64,000 nt of DNA from CAZTTG01 sp964615935 (GTDB lineage: Bacteria; Planctomycetota; UBA1135; GCA-002686595), in assembly GCA_964615935.1 (NCBI GenBank), contig CAZTTG010000011.1, positions 22,398 to 86,397 of the forward strand. Direction: 5' to 3'. The notes below the pieces were generated by a model. The model ran no database searches, was not told where the DNA came from, and saw only the letters and a program-made list of their open reading frames with translations. The position numbers and the translations under genes are program-made. Shown piece by piece: positions 42,873-51,406 of the stretch (position 1 is the stretch's first letter; each line of letters begins with the position of its first letter).

Positions 42873-43103
42873 CTAGGCGGTCACGTCCAGCGTGCTGCCG
42901 GCCTCGCCCTCTTCGGGGGGCGAGACGGAGCGGTCCTTCTCGTCGCGGACCCCCTCCTCCTCCTCGGGCTCCGCGGGCTCCTCGTCCGCCAGGGCCTCCA
43001 GATCGAAGGGCTTCTCGTCCCCCTGCTGCCGGCGCGGCTTCTTTGGCACGCCCGGAACCCGGCTCGAATCCACGCGTTTCACCGACCAGTCCATGGCCTT
43101 CAC
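42873..43103 (-). CDS. Small acidic disordered protein following fliA
   Basis: A 76-residue protein beginning with a GTG whose bases overlap the fliA stop as GTGA; an ATG at 43094 is an alternative. The N-terminal third is basic (VKRVDSSRVPGVPKKPRRQQ) and the rest acidic and probably unfolded. I do not recognise it. Coupled translation with fliA suggests a role tied to flagellar gene control or assembly. Confidence 0.5.
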   Translation of the reverse strand: MKAMDWSVKRVDSSRVPGVPKKPRRQQGDEKPFDLEALADEEPAEPEEEEGVRDEKDRSVSPPEEGEAGSTLDVTA

Positions 43104-43831
43104 GCGGCGTGGCCCAGGGCCCCCGCGAGCTGGCGGTTCAGCCGATAGAGCGCCCGGGTGTGCACCTGGCTGACGCGCGATTCGGTCACGCCCAGGACCT
43201 CGCTGATCTCGCGCAGGAGCAAGCCTTCGGCGTAGTAGAGGGTGATGACCGTCTGCTCCTGCTCGGGCAGGTCGCGGATGGCCCGGGTCAGGAGCTCCTT
43301 GGCCTCCTCCCACTCGGCGCTGCCCACCGGATCGGAGCTGTGGGGATCCGAGAGCAGGCCCGACAGGTGCTCCGAGGGCCCCTCGTCCAGGGAGGCGCAG
43401 CCGGCGCTGCGGGCCGACAGCAGGATCTCGTCCACCTCCGCGGCGGTGATCGAGAGCGCCCGGGCGATCTCCTCGGGCGTCGGCGGCACGCCGTCGCGAT
43501 GCTGCAGCTCGGAGATGGCCCGGTCGAGATCGCGGACCTTCTCGCGCCGGCCGCGGGGCAGGAAGTCCATGCGCCGCAGCTCGTCCAGGATGGCGCCGCG
43601 GATCTTGGTGTAGGCGAAGGTCGAGAACTGCAGCCCGCGCCGGGGCTCCCAGGCGTCGGCCGCGGCGATGAGCCCCAGCATGCCGAAGCCGTACAGATCG
43701 TCCCGGTCCACGCCGCTGGGCATGTCCATCGACATACGCCCGACGAGGTGCTTGAGGAGCGGGAGGTGGTCCAGGATGAGCTGGTCCCGCTCGGTCTCCG
43801 GCGCCGGGGAGAATGACTCGTAGCGGCTCAT
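43100..43831 (-). CDS. fliA: Flagellar sigma-28 factor FliA
   Basis: A 243-residue sigma-70-family factor of the WhiG/FliA type. Region 2 has DRDDLYGFGMLGLIAAADAWEP and FSTFAYTKIRGAILDELRRMD; region 3 follows (VPPTPEEIARALSIT); region 4 is VITLYYAEGLLLREISEVLG and TESRVSQVHTRALYRL. It directs transcription of late flagellar genes. Its likely regulator is the FlgM-like protein at 30371, and sigma-28-like promoters precede flgM and fliD. ATGA overlap joins it to the membrane protein upstream. Confidence 0.95.
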   Translation of the reverse strand: MSRYESFSPAPETERDQLILDHLPLLKHLVGRMSMDMPSGVDRDDLYGFGMLGLIAAADAWEPRRGLQFSTFAYTKIRGAILDELRRMDFLPRGRREKVRDLDRAISELQHRDGVPPTPEEIARALSITAAEVDEILLSARSAGCASLDEGPSEHLSGLLSDPHSSDPVGSAEWEEAKELLTRAIRDLPEQEQTVITLYYAEGLLLREISEVLGVTESRVSQVHTRALYRLNRQLAGALGHAA

Positions 43832-44094
43832 GCGGCGTCCCTCTCAGGACTCGAGCTCCCCGCGGCCGACGGCGCCTCGGGAGCCGGGTCCGCGCGGAGG
43901 CGGCCCAGGACGCGCCCACCGAGTCGGACCACGAGCAGCACGCTGATCGTCGTCAGCCCACCCCGCAGCGAAGCGACCCACACGGGCACCTCGACCAGCA
44001 GTGAGACGAGCGCCACCAGGGCGCCCGCGGCCACGGCTATCCGGCGCCCGAAGGAGGCCAGGGCCAGCTCGAGCGAGATGGGAGCGCTACCCAT
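43828..44094 (-). CDS. Small membrane protein between flhF and fliA
   Basis: An 88-residue protein with two hydrophobic stretches (about 18-38 and 46-60) and a disordered C-terminus. No family recognised. It occupies the place where many genomes carry flhG, the MinD-like ATPase that counters FlhF, and overlaps fliA by ATGA. Function unknown. Confidence 0.55.
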   Translation of the reverse strand: MGSAPISLELALASFGRRIAVAAGALVALVSLLVEVPVWVASLRGGLTTISVLLVVRLGGRVLGRLRADPAPEAPSAAGSSSPERDAA

Positions 44095-44154
44095 ATCGAC
44101 GCCCCCCGTCTGGAGCCTTTAGCGGACCCGTGCGCCTCGGCCGCGCGAGCTCCC

Positions 44155-45189
44155 TCATGTCAGCCTCCCCTGCAGGAGGAGGTCCGCGAAGCCGCGCCCG
44201 CTCGCCGGGTGCAGGCCCGCCGAGGGCGCCTGCCCCTCGGTCAGGAAGGCGATCGGGAGGCGGGCGCGGGCCAGGGCCTCCAGGGCCGCGCCCGGCTGCC
44301 GGGTCTCGTCGAGCTTGGTGACCAGCGCCGCCCGGGGCCGCACGGCGGCGAAGGCGCGGGTCGCCTCGACCAGGTCGCCGCGGCGGGTCGGCGCCGCCAG
44401 CACCAGCCAGGCAACCGGCGCCGTCCCCGCGTCGGACACCTCGAGCGAGGAGCCCAGCTCGGCCAGGGCCTCCTCGTCGCGGGGCGAGCAGCCCGGGGTG
44501 TCGATCAGGATCGCGTCGGCGTGCCGCAGCCGGGGCAGGAGATCGGCGAGCGCGGTCGCCTCGCCCGGCCCCCCGGCCGCCACGCCCGGCCCTCCGGCCA
44601 CCACGCCCGGCCCTCCGGCCACCACGCCCGGCCCTCCGGCCACCACGAAGGGACACTGCAGGAGCTGCGCCAGGGATCGGAGCTCCGCCGCCGCCCCCGC
44701 GCGCCGCCGGTCCATGCTCACGAGGGCCATGCGCCGGCGGGCGCGAGCGAGCTGGCTCGCCAGCCGCGCCAGGCAGGTGGTCTTGCCGGTGCCGGTGGGC
44801 CCCACCAGGGCGATGGCGCGCGTGCGCCCGCGCTCGACCCGCAGCGCCGGGGCCGCCCGGACCGCGCGACCCACCACCGCCGCGGCCGCGTCGATCGCGT
44901 AGGCGCCCCGGCCCCCCAGCCGTTTCGCGGCCTGCACCACGCCGGAGGTCCAGGCCCGCGAGCAGCCGTGTCGCAGGAGGCGCCGCTCCACCTCGGCCAG
45001 GCCGGGATCGAGGGAGGCGGTCGCGCCCTCCTCGGGCGCGCGCGCGCGCTGCCCCTGCACCACCGAGAGGGCCACTCCCCCCCCGGGGACGGGCTCGTGA
45101 CCCAGGACCAGGGCCTGGTCGCCGTGACGCTGGCGCGCGCGGCGCAGGGCCTCGGGCAGGTCGCGGCCCTCGATGCGGTGAATCTGCAT
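44155..45189 (-). CDS. flhF: Flagellar placement SRP-type GTPase FlhF
   Basis: A 344-residue FlhF. The N-terminal basic region (MQIHRIEGRDLPEALRRARQ) precedes the NG domain with G1 GPTGTGKTTCLARLA, the ATP/GTP-binding SMDRRRAGAAAELRSLAQLL stretch, G3 ILIDTPG and G4 VTKLDE. FlhF recruits early flagellar components to the assembly site, often the pole. A run of four VVAGGPG-type heptads sits in the switch region between SLAQLL and the DTPG motif, encoded by exact 21-bp repeats; this is not a normal FlhF feature. The reading frame is much longer upstream, but the ATG at 45189 is the conserved start, just after the flhA stop. Confidence 0.9.
   Translation of the reverse strand: MQIHRIEGRDLPEALRRARQRHGDQALVLGHEPVPGGGVALSVVQGQRARAPEEGATASLDPGLAEVERRLLRHGCSRAWTSGVVQAAKRLGGRGAYAIDAAAAVVGRAVRAAPALRVERGRTRAIALVGPTGTGKTTCLARLASQLARARRRMALVSMDRRRAGAAAELRSLAQLLQCPFVVAGGPGVVAGGPGVVAGGPGVAAGGPGEATALADLLPRLRHADAILIDTPGCSPRDEEALAELGSSLEVSDAGTAPVAWLVLAAPTRRGDLVEATRAFAAVRPRAALVTKLDETRQPGAALEALARARLPIAFLTEGQAPSAGLHPASGRGFADLLLQGRLT
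44581..44643 (-). repeat. Three exact 21-bp tandem repeats within flhF
   Basis: Units at 44581-44601, 44602-44622 and 44623-44643 are identical; a diverged fourth unit lies just before 44581. Each codes for a VVAGGPG heptad. Exact identity points to recent slippage. Confidence 0.95.
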
Positions 45190-45191
45190 GT

Positions 45192-47300
45192 CTATTCCTC
45201 CATCCGGACGATCCCCAGCGTCTCCACCGAGCGCGCCGGGACCACCTCGTTGTAGGACAGGACCGATACCTTGGGCAGCGACGCCCGGACCAGCTCGTTC
45301 AGGAAGCGCCGCACGTTGCTGCGCGCCAGCACCACCACCTCCCGGCTCCCGCGGGTGGCCTGGGCGATGGCCTCGGCGATGCGCTCCACCAAGAGCTGCA
45401 GCCAGGCCGGGCTGACCGGCGGGGCCTCGGGATCGGCCTGCGCGCCGACCACCGAGGCCAGCCGGGACTCGACGCCCGGATCGAGGGTGACCGCGTGCAG
45501 CGTGCCGGAGCCGTCGGCGTGCATCTCGCACAGCGCCCGGCCCAGCCGCTGGCGGACCAGCTCGGTCAGCGCCTCGGGGTCCTTGCAGCGCTCGCAGTGA
45601 TCGGCGATGGCCTCGAGGATGATCGGCAGGTTGCGGATCGAGACCCCCTCCCGCAGGAGGTTGCGCAGGATCGCCTGCACCTCTCCCACGCCCACCCGCT
45701 CGGGGATCAGCTCCTCCACCACCGCCGGCGCGCTCTTGCGGGCGGCGTCCAGGAGGTCCTTCACGTCGTCGCGGCTGAGGATCTCGGCCACCGAGTCGCG
45801 AATGACCTCGGAGAGGTGGGTGACCAGCACGCTGGTCGGGTCGATCACCGTGTAGCCCAGGATCTCGGCCTCGTCGCGCAGGCTCTCCGGGATCCACCAG
45901 GCGGGGAGGCCGAAGGCCGGGTCGCGGGTCTCCTCGCCCTCCACCGGCCCGCTGGCCGAGCCGCTGTCCATGGCCAGGAAGCGACCCGGCTCGATCTCGC
46001 CCCGGGCGACCTCCTGCCCGCCGACCAGCACCCGATAGGCGCAGGGCGCCAGGCGGATGTTGTCCTTGATCCGCACCGGGGGCAGGATCAGGCCCTCGCC
46101 GGTGGCGAAGCGCCGGCGGAGCTGGGCGATGTGGTCGAGGATCCCGGCCCCTCCGGGGTCCTGCACCAGCGGGATCAGTCGATAGCCGATCTCGAGCGAG
46201 ACGCGGTCGACGTGCAGGAGGTCCTCGACGCCCTCGCCGCTCTCGGCGGCCTGCTGCTCCTCCTCGACGGCCTTGCGGGCCGCGTCGGCGCGCGCCCCGT
46301 CCTCGTCCAGCAGCTCCTCGGGCCCGGCCAGCTGGCGGGTGGAACGCCAGGAGATCAGGAGCATGGAGGCCAGCAGGAAGAAGGGCAACCGGGGCATTCC
46401 CGGCAGGAGGCCGATGACGAACATCATCCCCGCGGCGATCAGGGTGGCCCGGGGCCGCGCGCCCACCTGGGCCACGATGTTGAAGCCCAGGCTGTGGCGT
46501 CCGTTCACCTTGGTCACCAGCACCGCCGCCGCGGTGGAGACGAACAGCGCCGGGATCTGGCTGACCAGGCCGTCGCCGATGGTCAGCTTGGAGAAGCGCT
46601 GGCCGGCCTCGGCCACGCTCAGCCCCCCCAGGGTGCCGATGGCCACGCCCCCGATCAGGTTGAGGGTGGTGATGATCAGGCCGGCGATGGCGTCGCCGCG
46701 CACGAACTTGGAGGCGCCGTCCATGGCCCCGTAGAACTCGGCCTCCCCGGCCACCTGTCCCCGGCGGCGGCGGGCCTCGTCGGCGTCGATCAGCCCCCCG
46801 TTGAGGTCGGCGTCGATGGCCATCTGCTTGCCGGGCATGGCGTCCAGCACGAAGCGCGCGGCCACCTCGCTGATGCGGGTCGAGCCCTTGGTGATCACCA
46901 CGAACTGGATGACGATCAGGATCAGGAACACCACCAGGCCGACGGTGAGGTTGTCCCCGCCCACGTAGTTGCCGAAGGCCTTGATGATGGAGCCCGCCTC
47001 GCCGCCGGTGAGGATCAGCCGGGTGCTGGCCACGTTCAGGCCCAGGCGGAAGAGGGTGGCGAACAGCAGGATGGTCGGGAAGACCGAGAGCTCGGCCGCC
47101 CTCCGGGTGTTCATGGTCACCAGGAGGACCAGCAGGGAGAGGGTCAGGTTGGTGGCCAGCAGCACGTCCAGGAGCTTGGGCGAGATGGGCGTCACCAGGG
47201 TGACCACCAGCCCCAGGACGCAGATGCCCAGGCCCCAGTCGGCGTAGCGGCGCATGAAGCCGCCCACCCGCTCCATGGGGGATTGCGCCGGGGTGTCCAT
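45192..47300 (-). CDS. flhA: Flagellar export gate protein FlhA
   Basis: A 702-residue FlhA of normal length. The membrane half includes FPTILLFATLFRLGLNVASTR and the conserved GGDNLTVGLVVFLILIVIQF, followed by the FHIPEP-type block where the family has ARFVLDAMPGKQMAIDADLN. The cytoplasmic half binds export chaperones. FlhA nonamers form the gate that accepts flagellar export substrates. It lies between flhB and flhF in the operon. Confidence 0.97.
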   Translation of the reverse strand: MDTPAQSPMERVGGFMRRYADWGLGICVLGLVVTLVTPISPKLLDVLLATNLTLSLLVLLVTMNTRRAAELSVFPTILLFATLFRLGLNVASTRLILTGGEAGSIIKAFGNYVGGDNLTVGLVVFLILIVIQFVVITKGSTRISEVAARFVLDAMPGKQMAIDADLNGGLIDADEARRRRGQVAGEAEFYGAMDGASKFVRGDAIAGLIITTLNLIGGVAIGTLGGLSVAEAGQRFSKLTIGDGLVSQIPALFVSTAAAVLVTKVNGRHSLGFNIVAQVGARPRATLIAAGMMFVIGLLPGMPRLPFFLLASMLLISWRSTRQLAGPEELLDEDGARADAARKAVEEEQQAAESGEGVEDLLHVDRVSLEIGYRLIPLVQDPGGAGILDHIAQLRRRFATGEGLILPPVRIKDNIRLAPCAYRVLVGGQEVARGEIEPGRFLAMDSGSASGPVEGEETRDPAFGLPAWWIPESLRDEAEILGYTVIDPTSVLVTHLSEVIRDSVAEILSRDDVKDLLDAARKSAPAVVEELIPERVGVGEVQAILRNLLREGVSIRNLPIILEAIADHCERCKDPEALTELVRQRLGRALCEMHADGSGTLHAVTLDPGVESRLASVVGAQADPEAPPVSPAWLQLLVERIAEAIAQATRGSREVVVLARSNVRRFLNELVRASLPKVSVLSYNEVVPARSVETLGIVRMEE

Positions 47301-48404
47301 CTAGGCCGCCACTCCGATTCCCTGGACCCGGAAGACGTAGGCCAGCACGCTGGCCACCGCCTGGTACAGCTCGACGGGGATCTCGTCCCCGATCTCCACC
47401 TGGGCGTGCAGCGCCCGCGCCAGCGGCGCGTCCTCGTAGCAGATCACCCCGGCCTCGCGCGCCACCTCCTTGATCCGCAGCGCCATGTGGTCGGCGCCCT
47501 TGGCGGTCACCCGCGGCGCGCCGGCGCGCCTCCCCTCGGAGTCCCGCTCGTAGAGCAGGGCCACCGCGAAGTGCGTGGGGTTGGTGACCACCACCGTCGA
47601 GCGCGGCACCTCGGCCATCATCCGGCGCGTGGCCATCTCCCGCTGCACGGCCCGGATGCGCGCCTTGAGGTGGGGATCGCCCTCGGTCTGCTTGAGCTCG
47701 TCCCGCAGCTCCTGCTTGCTCATGCGCAGGTCGCGCTCGTGCTGCCAGCGCTGGAAGGCGAGGTCGAAGAGGGCCAGCGCCAGGATGGCCACGACGGCTC
47801 CCAGGGCGCAGCGCAGCATCACCCCGACGGAGCCGGCCAGCACCGGGCCCAGCTCCCCGTGCCCCAGGGACGCCACCTCGCCGATCTGGCCCCAGGCCAG
47901 GGCCGCCATGGTGCCCGTGACCACGACGATCTTGGCCAGCGCCAGGACGGTGCGCACCGCCGAGCGGGCGCTGAACAGCCGGCCGAAGCCCTTGATCGGG
48001 TTCACCCGCGCCAGGTCGAAGGTGAGCGCCTTGGGGGTCACCCGCAGGCCCACCTGTCCGTAGGCCACCAGCAGGCCCAGGCCGAAGAGCGGCAGCACCG
48101 CCATCGCCAAGAGGAGGAGGGTCTCGCGGCCCACGCTCCCCATCAGCGCGCCGGCTCCGGTCGGCCCCAGCTCCAGCGCGCTGCCGGCCCCCGCCTGCCG
48201 GACCAGCTCGGTCAGCGTCCCGCCGATCCCGCCGGCCAGCCGGGGTCCGACGACCAGCGAGAGCCCCACCCACGCCAGCAGGGTCAGGGCCGCCACCAGC
48301 TCGGTCGACATCGCGACCTGCCCCTTCTCGCGGGCCTCCTGGCGCCGCCGCGGGCTGGCCTCCTCGGTCTTCTGGCCGCGATCCTGATCGTCCGCCATGG
48401 TCAA
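47301..48404 (-). CDS. flhB: Flagellar export switch protein FlhB
   Basis: A 367-residue protein with four membrane segments and the cytoplasmic switch domain. The autocleavage site NPTH is present in VVVTNPTHFAVALLYERD. FlhB changes export specificity from hook to filament subunits. The start codon overlaps the fliR stop by ATGA (48401-48404). Confidence 0.96.
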   Translation of the reverse strand: MTMADDQDRGQKTEEASPRRRQEAREKGQVAMSTELVAALTLLAWVGLSLVVGPRLAGGIGGTLTELVRQAGAGSALELGPTGAGALMGSVGRETLLLLAMAVLPLFGLGLLVAYGQVGLRVTPKALTFDLARVNPIKGFGRLFSARSAVRTVLALAKIVVVTGTMAALAWGQIGEVASLGHGELGPVLAGSVGVMLRCALGAVVAILALALFDLAFQRWQHERDLRMSKQELRDELKQTEGDPHLKARIRAVQREMATRRMMAEVPRSTVVVTNPTHFAVALLYERDSEGRRAGAPRVTAKGADHMALRIKEVAREAGVICYEDAPLARALHAQVEIGDEIPVELYQAVASVLAYVFRVQGIGVAA

Positions 48405-49177
48405 TCCCGCTCCAGCGCCAGGAGGACCCCGTCCAGGCCGGTGACCAGGCCCCCGAACAGCCGGTCCACGGCCGGCTCCAGGAGGGGCGCGAACAGGAAC
48501 ATCGCGAACAGCGCGACCAGGATCCGCAGGGAGAAGCTGATCTCCAGGATGTTGAGCTGGGGGACCGCGCGCGCCAAGAGGCCCACCAGGATCGAGACCA
48601 GCATGAGCAGCACCATGGCGGGAGCCGCGAAGGTCAGCCCGGCGGAGAACATCTCCACGAAGAGGCCCTCCACCACCAGCGGCAGCGAGCGCTCGCCGGG
48701 CAGCGCCCCCACCGGAGCCCGCTCGAAGGACGAGCCCAGGGCACGCAGCAGGTGGTGGTGGCCGTTGACCGCCAGGAGCCCGATGAGGAACAGGCCCTCG
48801 TAGACCCGGCTGATCAGCGCGGTGTTGACGCCCGTGACCGGGTCCACCTGACTGGAGATGGTGAAGGCCATCTCGTGCCCCAGGATCTCCCCGGCCACGC
48901 GCACCGCCAGCAGCACGGCCTCCAGCACGAAGGCCAGGGCCAGGCCGATCAGCACCTCGCGCAGGGCCATGGCGGCGAAGACCAGGGGCTCCACCGCCTC
49001 CGGTACCGGTCGGCCGTCGACGCTGAACATCAGGAGCGACAGGATCCCGATGAGGCCGATCTTGTAGCCGGGGAAGCGCGCCCCCGAGCCCAGGAGGGGA
49101 GCCGCCAGCACCATCGCGCTGGTGCGCACCAGGTAGAGCCCGAAGGCTACCAGCGTTCCCTCGGCCAGGAAGGGCAT
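48401..49177 (-). CDS. fliR: Flagellar export gate protein FliR
   Basis: A 258-residue membrane protein. REVLIGLALAFVLEAVLLAV, GEILGHEMAFTISSQVDPVTG and the C-terminal LNILEISFSLRILVALFAMF are FliR hallmarks. FliR caps the FliP5Q4R1 channel. It follows fliQ by 4 bp. Confidence 0.95.
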   Translation of the reverse strand: MPFLAEGTLVAFGLYLVRTSAMVLAAPLLGSGARFPGYKIGLIGILSLLMFSVDGRPVPEAVEPLVFAAMALREVLIGLALAFVLEAVLLAVRVAGEILGHEMAFTISSQVDPVTGVNTALISRVYEGLFLIGLLAVNGHHHLLRALGSSFERAPVGALPGERSLPLVVEGLFVEMFSAGLTFAAPAMVLLMLVSILVGLLARAVPQLNILEISFSLRILVALFAMFLFAPLLEPAVDRLFGGLVTGLDGVLLALERD

Positions 49178-49181
49178 CCGC

Positions 49182-49460
49182 TCAGGAGAGTCCGAAGGTG
49201 GCGAGCTGGGCGAACACGCGCTCGGCGTAGTCGCGCATCAGTCTCAGGGCCGGCGTGAGGATCAGGAGCGTCATGATCATCACCGCGAACATCTTGGGGA
49301 TCAGGCTCATGGTCTGCTCCTGCACCGAGGTCAGCGCCTGAAACAGGCTGACCGTGATGCCCACCACCAGGCCCACGAGGAGGATGGGGCCGGCGATCAT
49401 CAGGGTGATCAGCATCAGCTCGCGGGCCAGCTCCGTGACTTGCAGGTCCAGGTCGGGCAT
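49182..49460 (-). CDS. fliQ: Flagellar export gate protein FliQ
   Basis: A 92-residue protein with two membrane segments and the conserved GLVVGITVSLFQALTSVQEQT loop, the usual FliQ length. Four copies surround the FliP/FliR core. Located 9 bp after fliP. Confidence 0.95.
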   Translation of the reverse strand: MPDLDLQVTELARELMLITLMIAGPILLVGLVVGITVSLFQALTSVQEQTMSLIPKMFAVMIMTLLILTPALRLMRDYAERVFAQLATFGLS

Positions 49461-49469
49461 GGGGATCGA

Positions 49470-50303
49470 TCAGGCGGTCACGAAGGAGCTCACCAGGGAC
49501 TCGACCAGCAGGTGCCAGCCGTCGACGAGCACGAAGAGCAGGATCTTGAAGGGGGTCGAGATCATCACCGGCGGCAGCATGAACATGCCCATGGAGAGCA
49601 GCACGCTGGAGACCACCAGGTCGATCACCAGGAAGGGCAGGAACAGCAGGAAGCCCATCTGGAAGGCGGTCTTCAGCTCGCTGAGCACGAAGGCCGGAAC
49701 GACCACCTTCAGCGGCGGCTCGGCCTCTGCGGGCGCCCCGTCCCCTCCCTCGGGGGGGGCCTGCCACTCGGCCAGGTCGGCGAAGAGCTCGATCTCGCTG
49801 TGGCGCGTGTTGGCCACCAGGAAGCCGCGCAGCTCGCCCCAGGCCGCGCCGCCGGCCGCCTGCACGTCCAGCTCGCCCGCCTGGTAGGGCTCCCAGGCCT
49901 GGGCGTGAACGCGCTCGGCCACCGGCGCCATCACGAAGGTGGTCAGAAAGAGCGCCAGGCCGATGATGACCGGCGTGGGCGGCAGCTCGTTGGTGCCCAG
50001 GGCCCGCCGCACGAAGGACAGCACGATCACGATGCGGGTGAAGCTCGTGATGGTGATCAGGATCGCCGGGAGCAGCGACAGGACGGTCAGGAGCAACGCG
50101 ATCTCGACCACCGTGCTCGCCCGCAGGGTGCCGACCCCGTCCCCCTCGGCCAGCCCCTCATCCGGCTCGAGCGCCGGCAGGGCCGTGTCCACCCCCATGG
50201 CCGAGGCGAGGTCGGGCGCCTCCTGGGCTCGCGCGCCTCCCGACAGGACGAGGAGGAGCGCCGCCGTCAGGGCGCCGGCGAGGATCGCGCGTACGCCTCT
50301 CAT
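49470..50303 (-). CDS. fliP: Flagellar export gate protein FliP
   Basis: A 277-residue FliP with a cleavable signal peptide (residues 1-26), TSFTRIVIVLSFVRRALGT and PPVMISTPFKILLFVLVDGW as the family-defining blocks. Five FliP subunits build the export pore. The insertion around residues 158-185 (acidic, Pro/Gly-rich) is longer than in E. coli. The ATG overlaps the fliO stop (ATGA). Confidence 0.96.
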   Translation of the reverse strand: MRGVRAILAGALTAALLLVLSGGARAQEAPDLASAMGVDTALPALEPDEGLAEGDGVGTLRASTVVEIALLLTVLSLLPAILITITSFTRIVIVLSFVRRALGTNELPPTPVIIGLALFLTTFVMAPVAERVHAQAWEPYQAGELDVQAAGGAAWGELRGFLVANTRHSEIELFADLAEWQAPPEGGDGAPAEAEPPLKVVVPAFVLSELKTAFQMGFLLFLPFLVIDLVVSSVLLSMGMFMLPPVMISTPFKILLFVLVDGWHLLVESLVSSFVTA

Positions 50304-50809
50304 CCCCGGATCGCCTCCCGGCGCTCGGCGCGAGGGGGCGCGGCGGTGTGGGGAGCGCTCGCCGGCTCGGGAGCCGGCTGGGCTCTCGCGTTCATCCGCA
50401 GGAGCTCCCGCGCGAAGGCCCGCCGGTCGCGATCGCTCGCGGGTATGCCGGGAGCCGGGCCCGGCTCGGACTCGGCCTCGGCCTCCGACTCCTGGTGGTC
50501 GAGCTCGGCCACCAGCGACACCTCGCGATCGCCCAGGCCCAGGAGGAAGGTGCGGTCGTAGCAGCGCACCACGGCCAGCTTCTGCCGGCCGCCGAGGGGC
50601 AGCACGTCGATCACCCCGAGCGAGCGCCGCGCCGCCTTGGCCCGCAGGGCGCCGGCGACGAAGCGCCGGAAGGCCCAGCCCAGGCCCCCGATCGCGAGGA
50701 TCAGGAGCCCGCAGACCAGGAGGTAGCGGGTGAGGTCGACGCCGGGAGCCCCGCTGGGGGCTCCGCTCAGGTCGGCCAGGGCTGCGAGGGGCAGGCAGGG
50801 GAGGGCCAT
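50300..50809 (-). CDS. fliO: Flagellar biosynthesis protein FliO
   Basis: A 169-residue single-pass protein: periplasmic N-terminus, membrane segment (about 28-46), then RRSLGVIDVLPLGGRQKLAVVRCYDRTFLLGLGD, the FliO domain, and a disordered tail. FliO helps FliP assemble. It is the first gene of the export-gate operon. Confidence 0.88.
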   Translation of the reverse strand: MALPCLPLAALADLSGAPSGAPGVDLTRYLLVCGLLILAIGGLGWAFRRFVAGALRAKAARRSLGVIDVLPLGGRQKLAVVRCYDRTFLLGLGDREVSLVAELDHQESEAEAESEPGPAPGIPASDRDRRAFARELLRMNARAQPAPEPASAPHTAAPPRAERREAIRG

Positions 50810-50945
50810 GGGACCATGAGATCGGGCCCCGGTATCGACCGGCCCCAGGCGGCGCTTGCGCGGACCGCGGGCGGGCCGCTCAGGTCCTCTGCCCGCTGTT
50901 TAAATGGGTAGCCGGACGGGAATGGCCATGCTCGCGCAGGAGCGA

Positions 50946-50987
50946 GGTGTCTACTTATTCGACACCCGAGGGCCTGGTGGGCCCTCG
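50946..50987 (-). terminator. Double hairpin downstream of the fliD-fliS block
   Basis: GGCCCTCG/CGAGGGCC (50967-50974 with 50980-50987) forms an 8-bp stem with a 5-nt loop, immediately followed on the minus strand by GGTGTC/GACACC (50946-50951 with 50961-50966). Located 36 bp after the last gene of the fliD-fliS block and upstream of fliO; probable terminator. The remaining gap to fliO has an AT patch near 50896-50905 that could be part of the fliO promoter. Confidence 0.6.
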
Positions 50988-51022
50988 CGGCGGGTTTCCA
51001 CGCGGAGGCGGCCGGGGACGCC

Positions 51023-51394
51023 TCACCCCGAGACGTCGCAGGAGCGGCCGGAATCGCGCGGCGAGCTCCCCAGCTTCCCGGCCCTCCGGCGCACCTCTCC
51101 GGCCAGCCGCGCCGTTCGCTCCAGACCGGCGAGCCCCCCCTCCGCCATGCGGACGGCGATCGCGTTGAGCTGCAAGGCTTCCTCCAGGCCCGCGCGCAGG
51201 CGCTCGCGCTGCTGCGGATCGAGCTCCGCAGCCTCGGGTGCCGCGGACTTCCAGGCCGCCAGCTCCCGCTCGCAGGCCCGGCGCATCCCCTCGATCCGCT
51301 CGGCCCCGCCCCAGGGATCCTCGATCGCCCCGATCAGCTCGCGCAGGCGGGCGATCAGCGCCTCCAGTCCCCGCAGGGCCGCGCTCGCGTCCAT
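51023..51394 (-). CDS. Probable flagellar chaperone or regulator (FliT/FlgN position)
   Basis: A 123-residue, almost wholly alpha-helical protein (ALIARLRELIGAIEDP, ALQLNAIAVRMAEGGLAGLE). Sequence identity to FliT or FlgN is not obvious, but size, helical make-up and position just downstream of fliS match FliT. If correct it would bind FliD or hook-associated proteins in the cytoplasm. Confidence 0.55.
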   Translation of the reverse strand: MDASAALRGLEALIARLRELIGAIEDPWGGAERIEGMRRACERELAAWKSAAPEAAELDPQQRERLRAGLEEALQLNAIAVRMAEGGLAGLERTARLAGEVRRRAGKLGSSPRDSGRSCDVSG

Positions 51395-51406
51395 CGCCGG
51401 TGGCCC

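Noticed and set aside
45190..48273. Giant flhF frame extending through flhA and flhB
   Set aside because: Shadow of flhA/flhB; FlhF starts at 45189 by homology.
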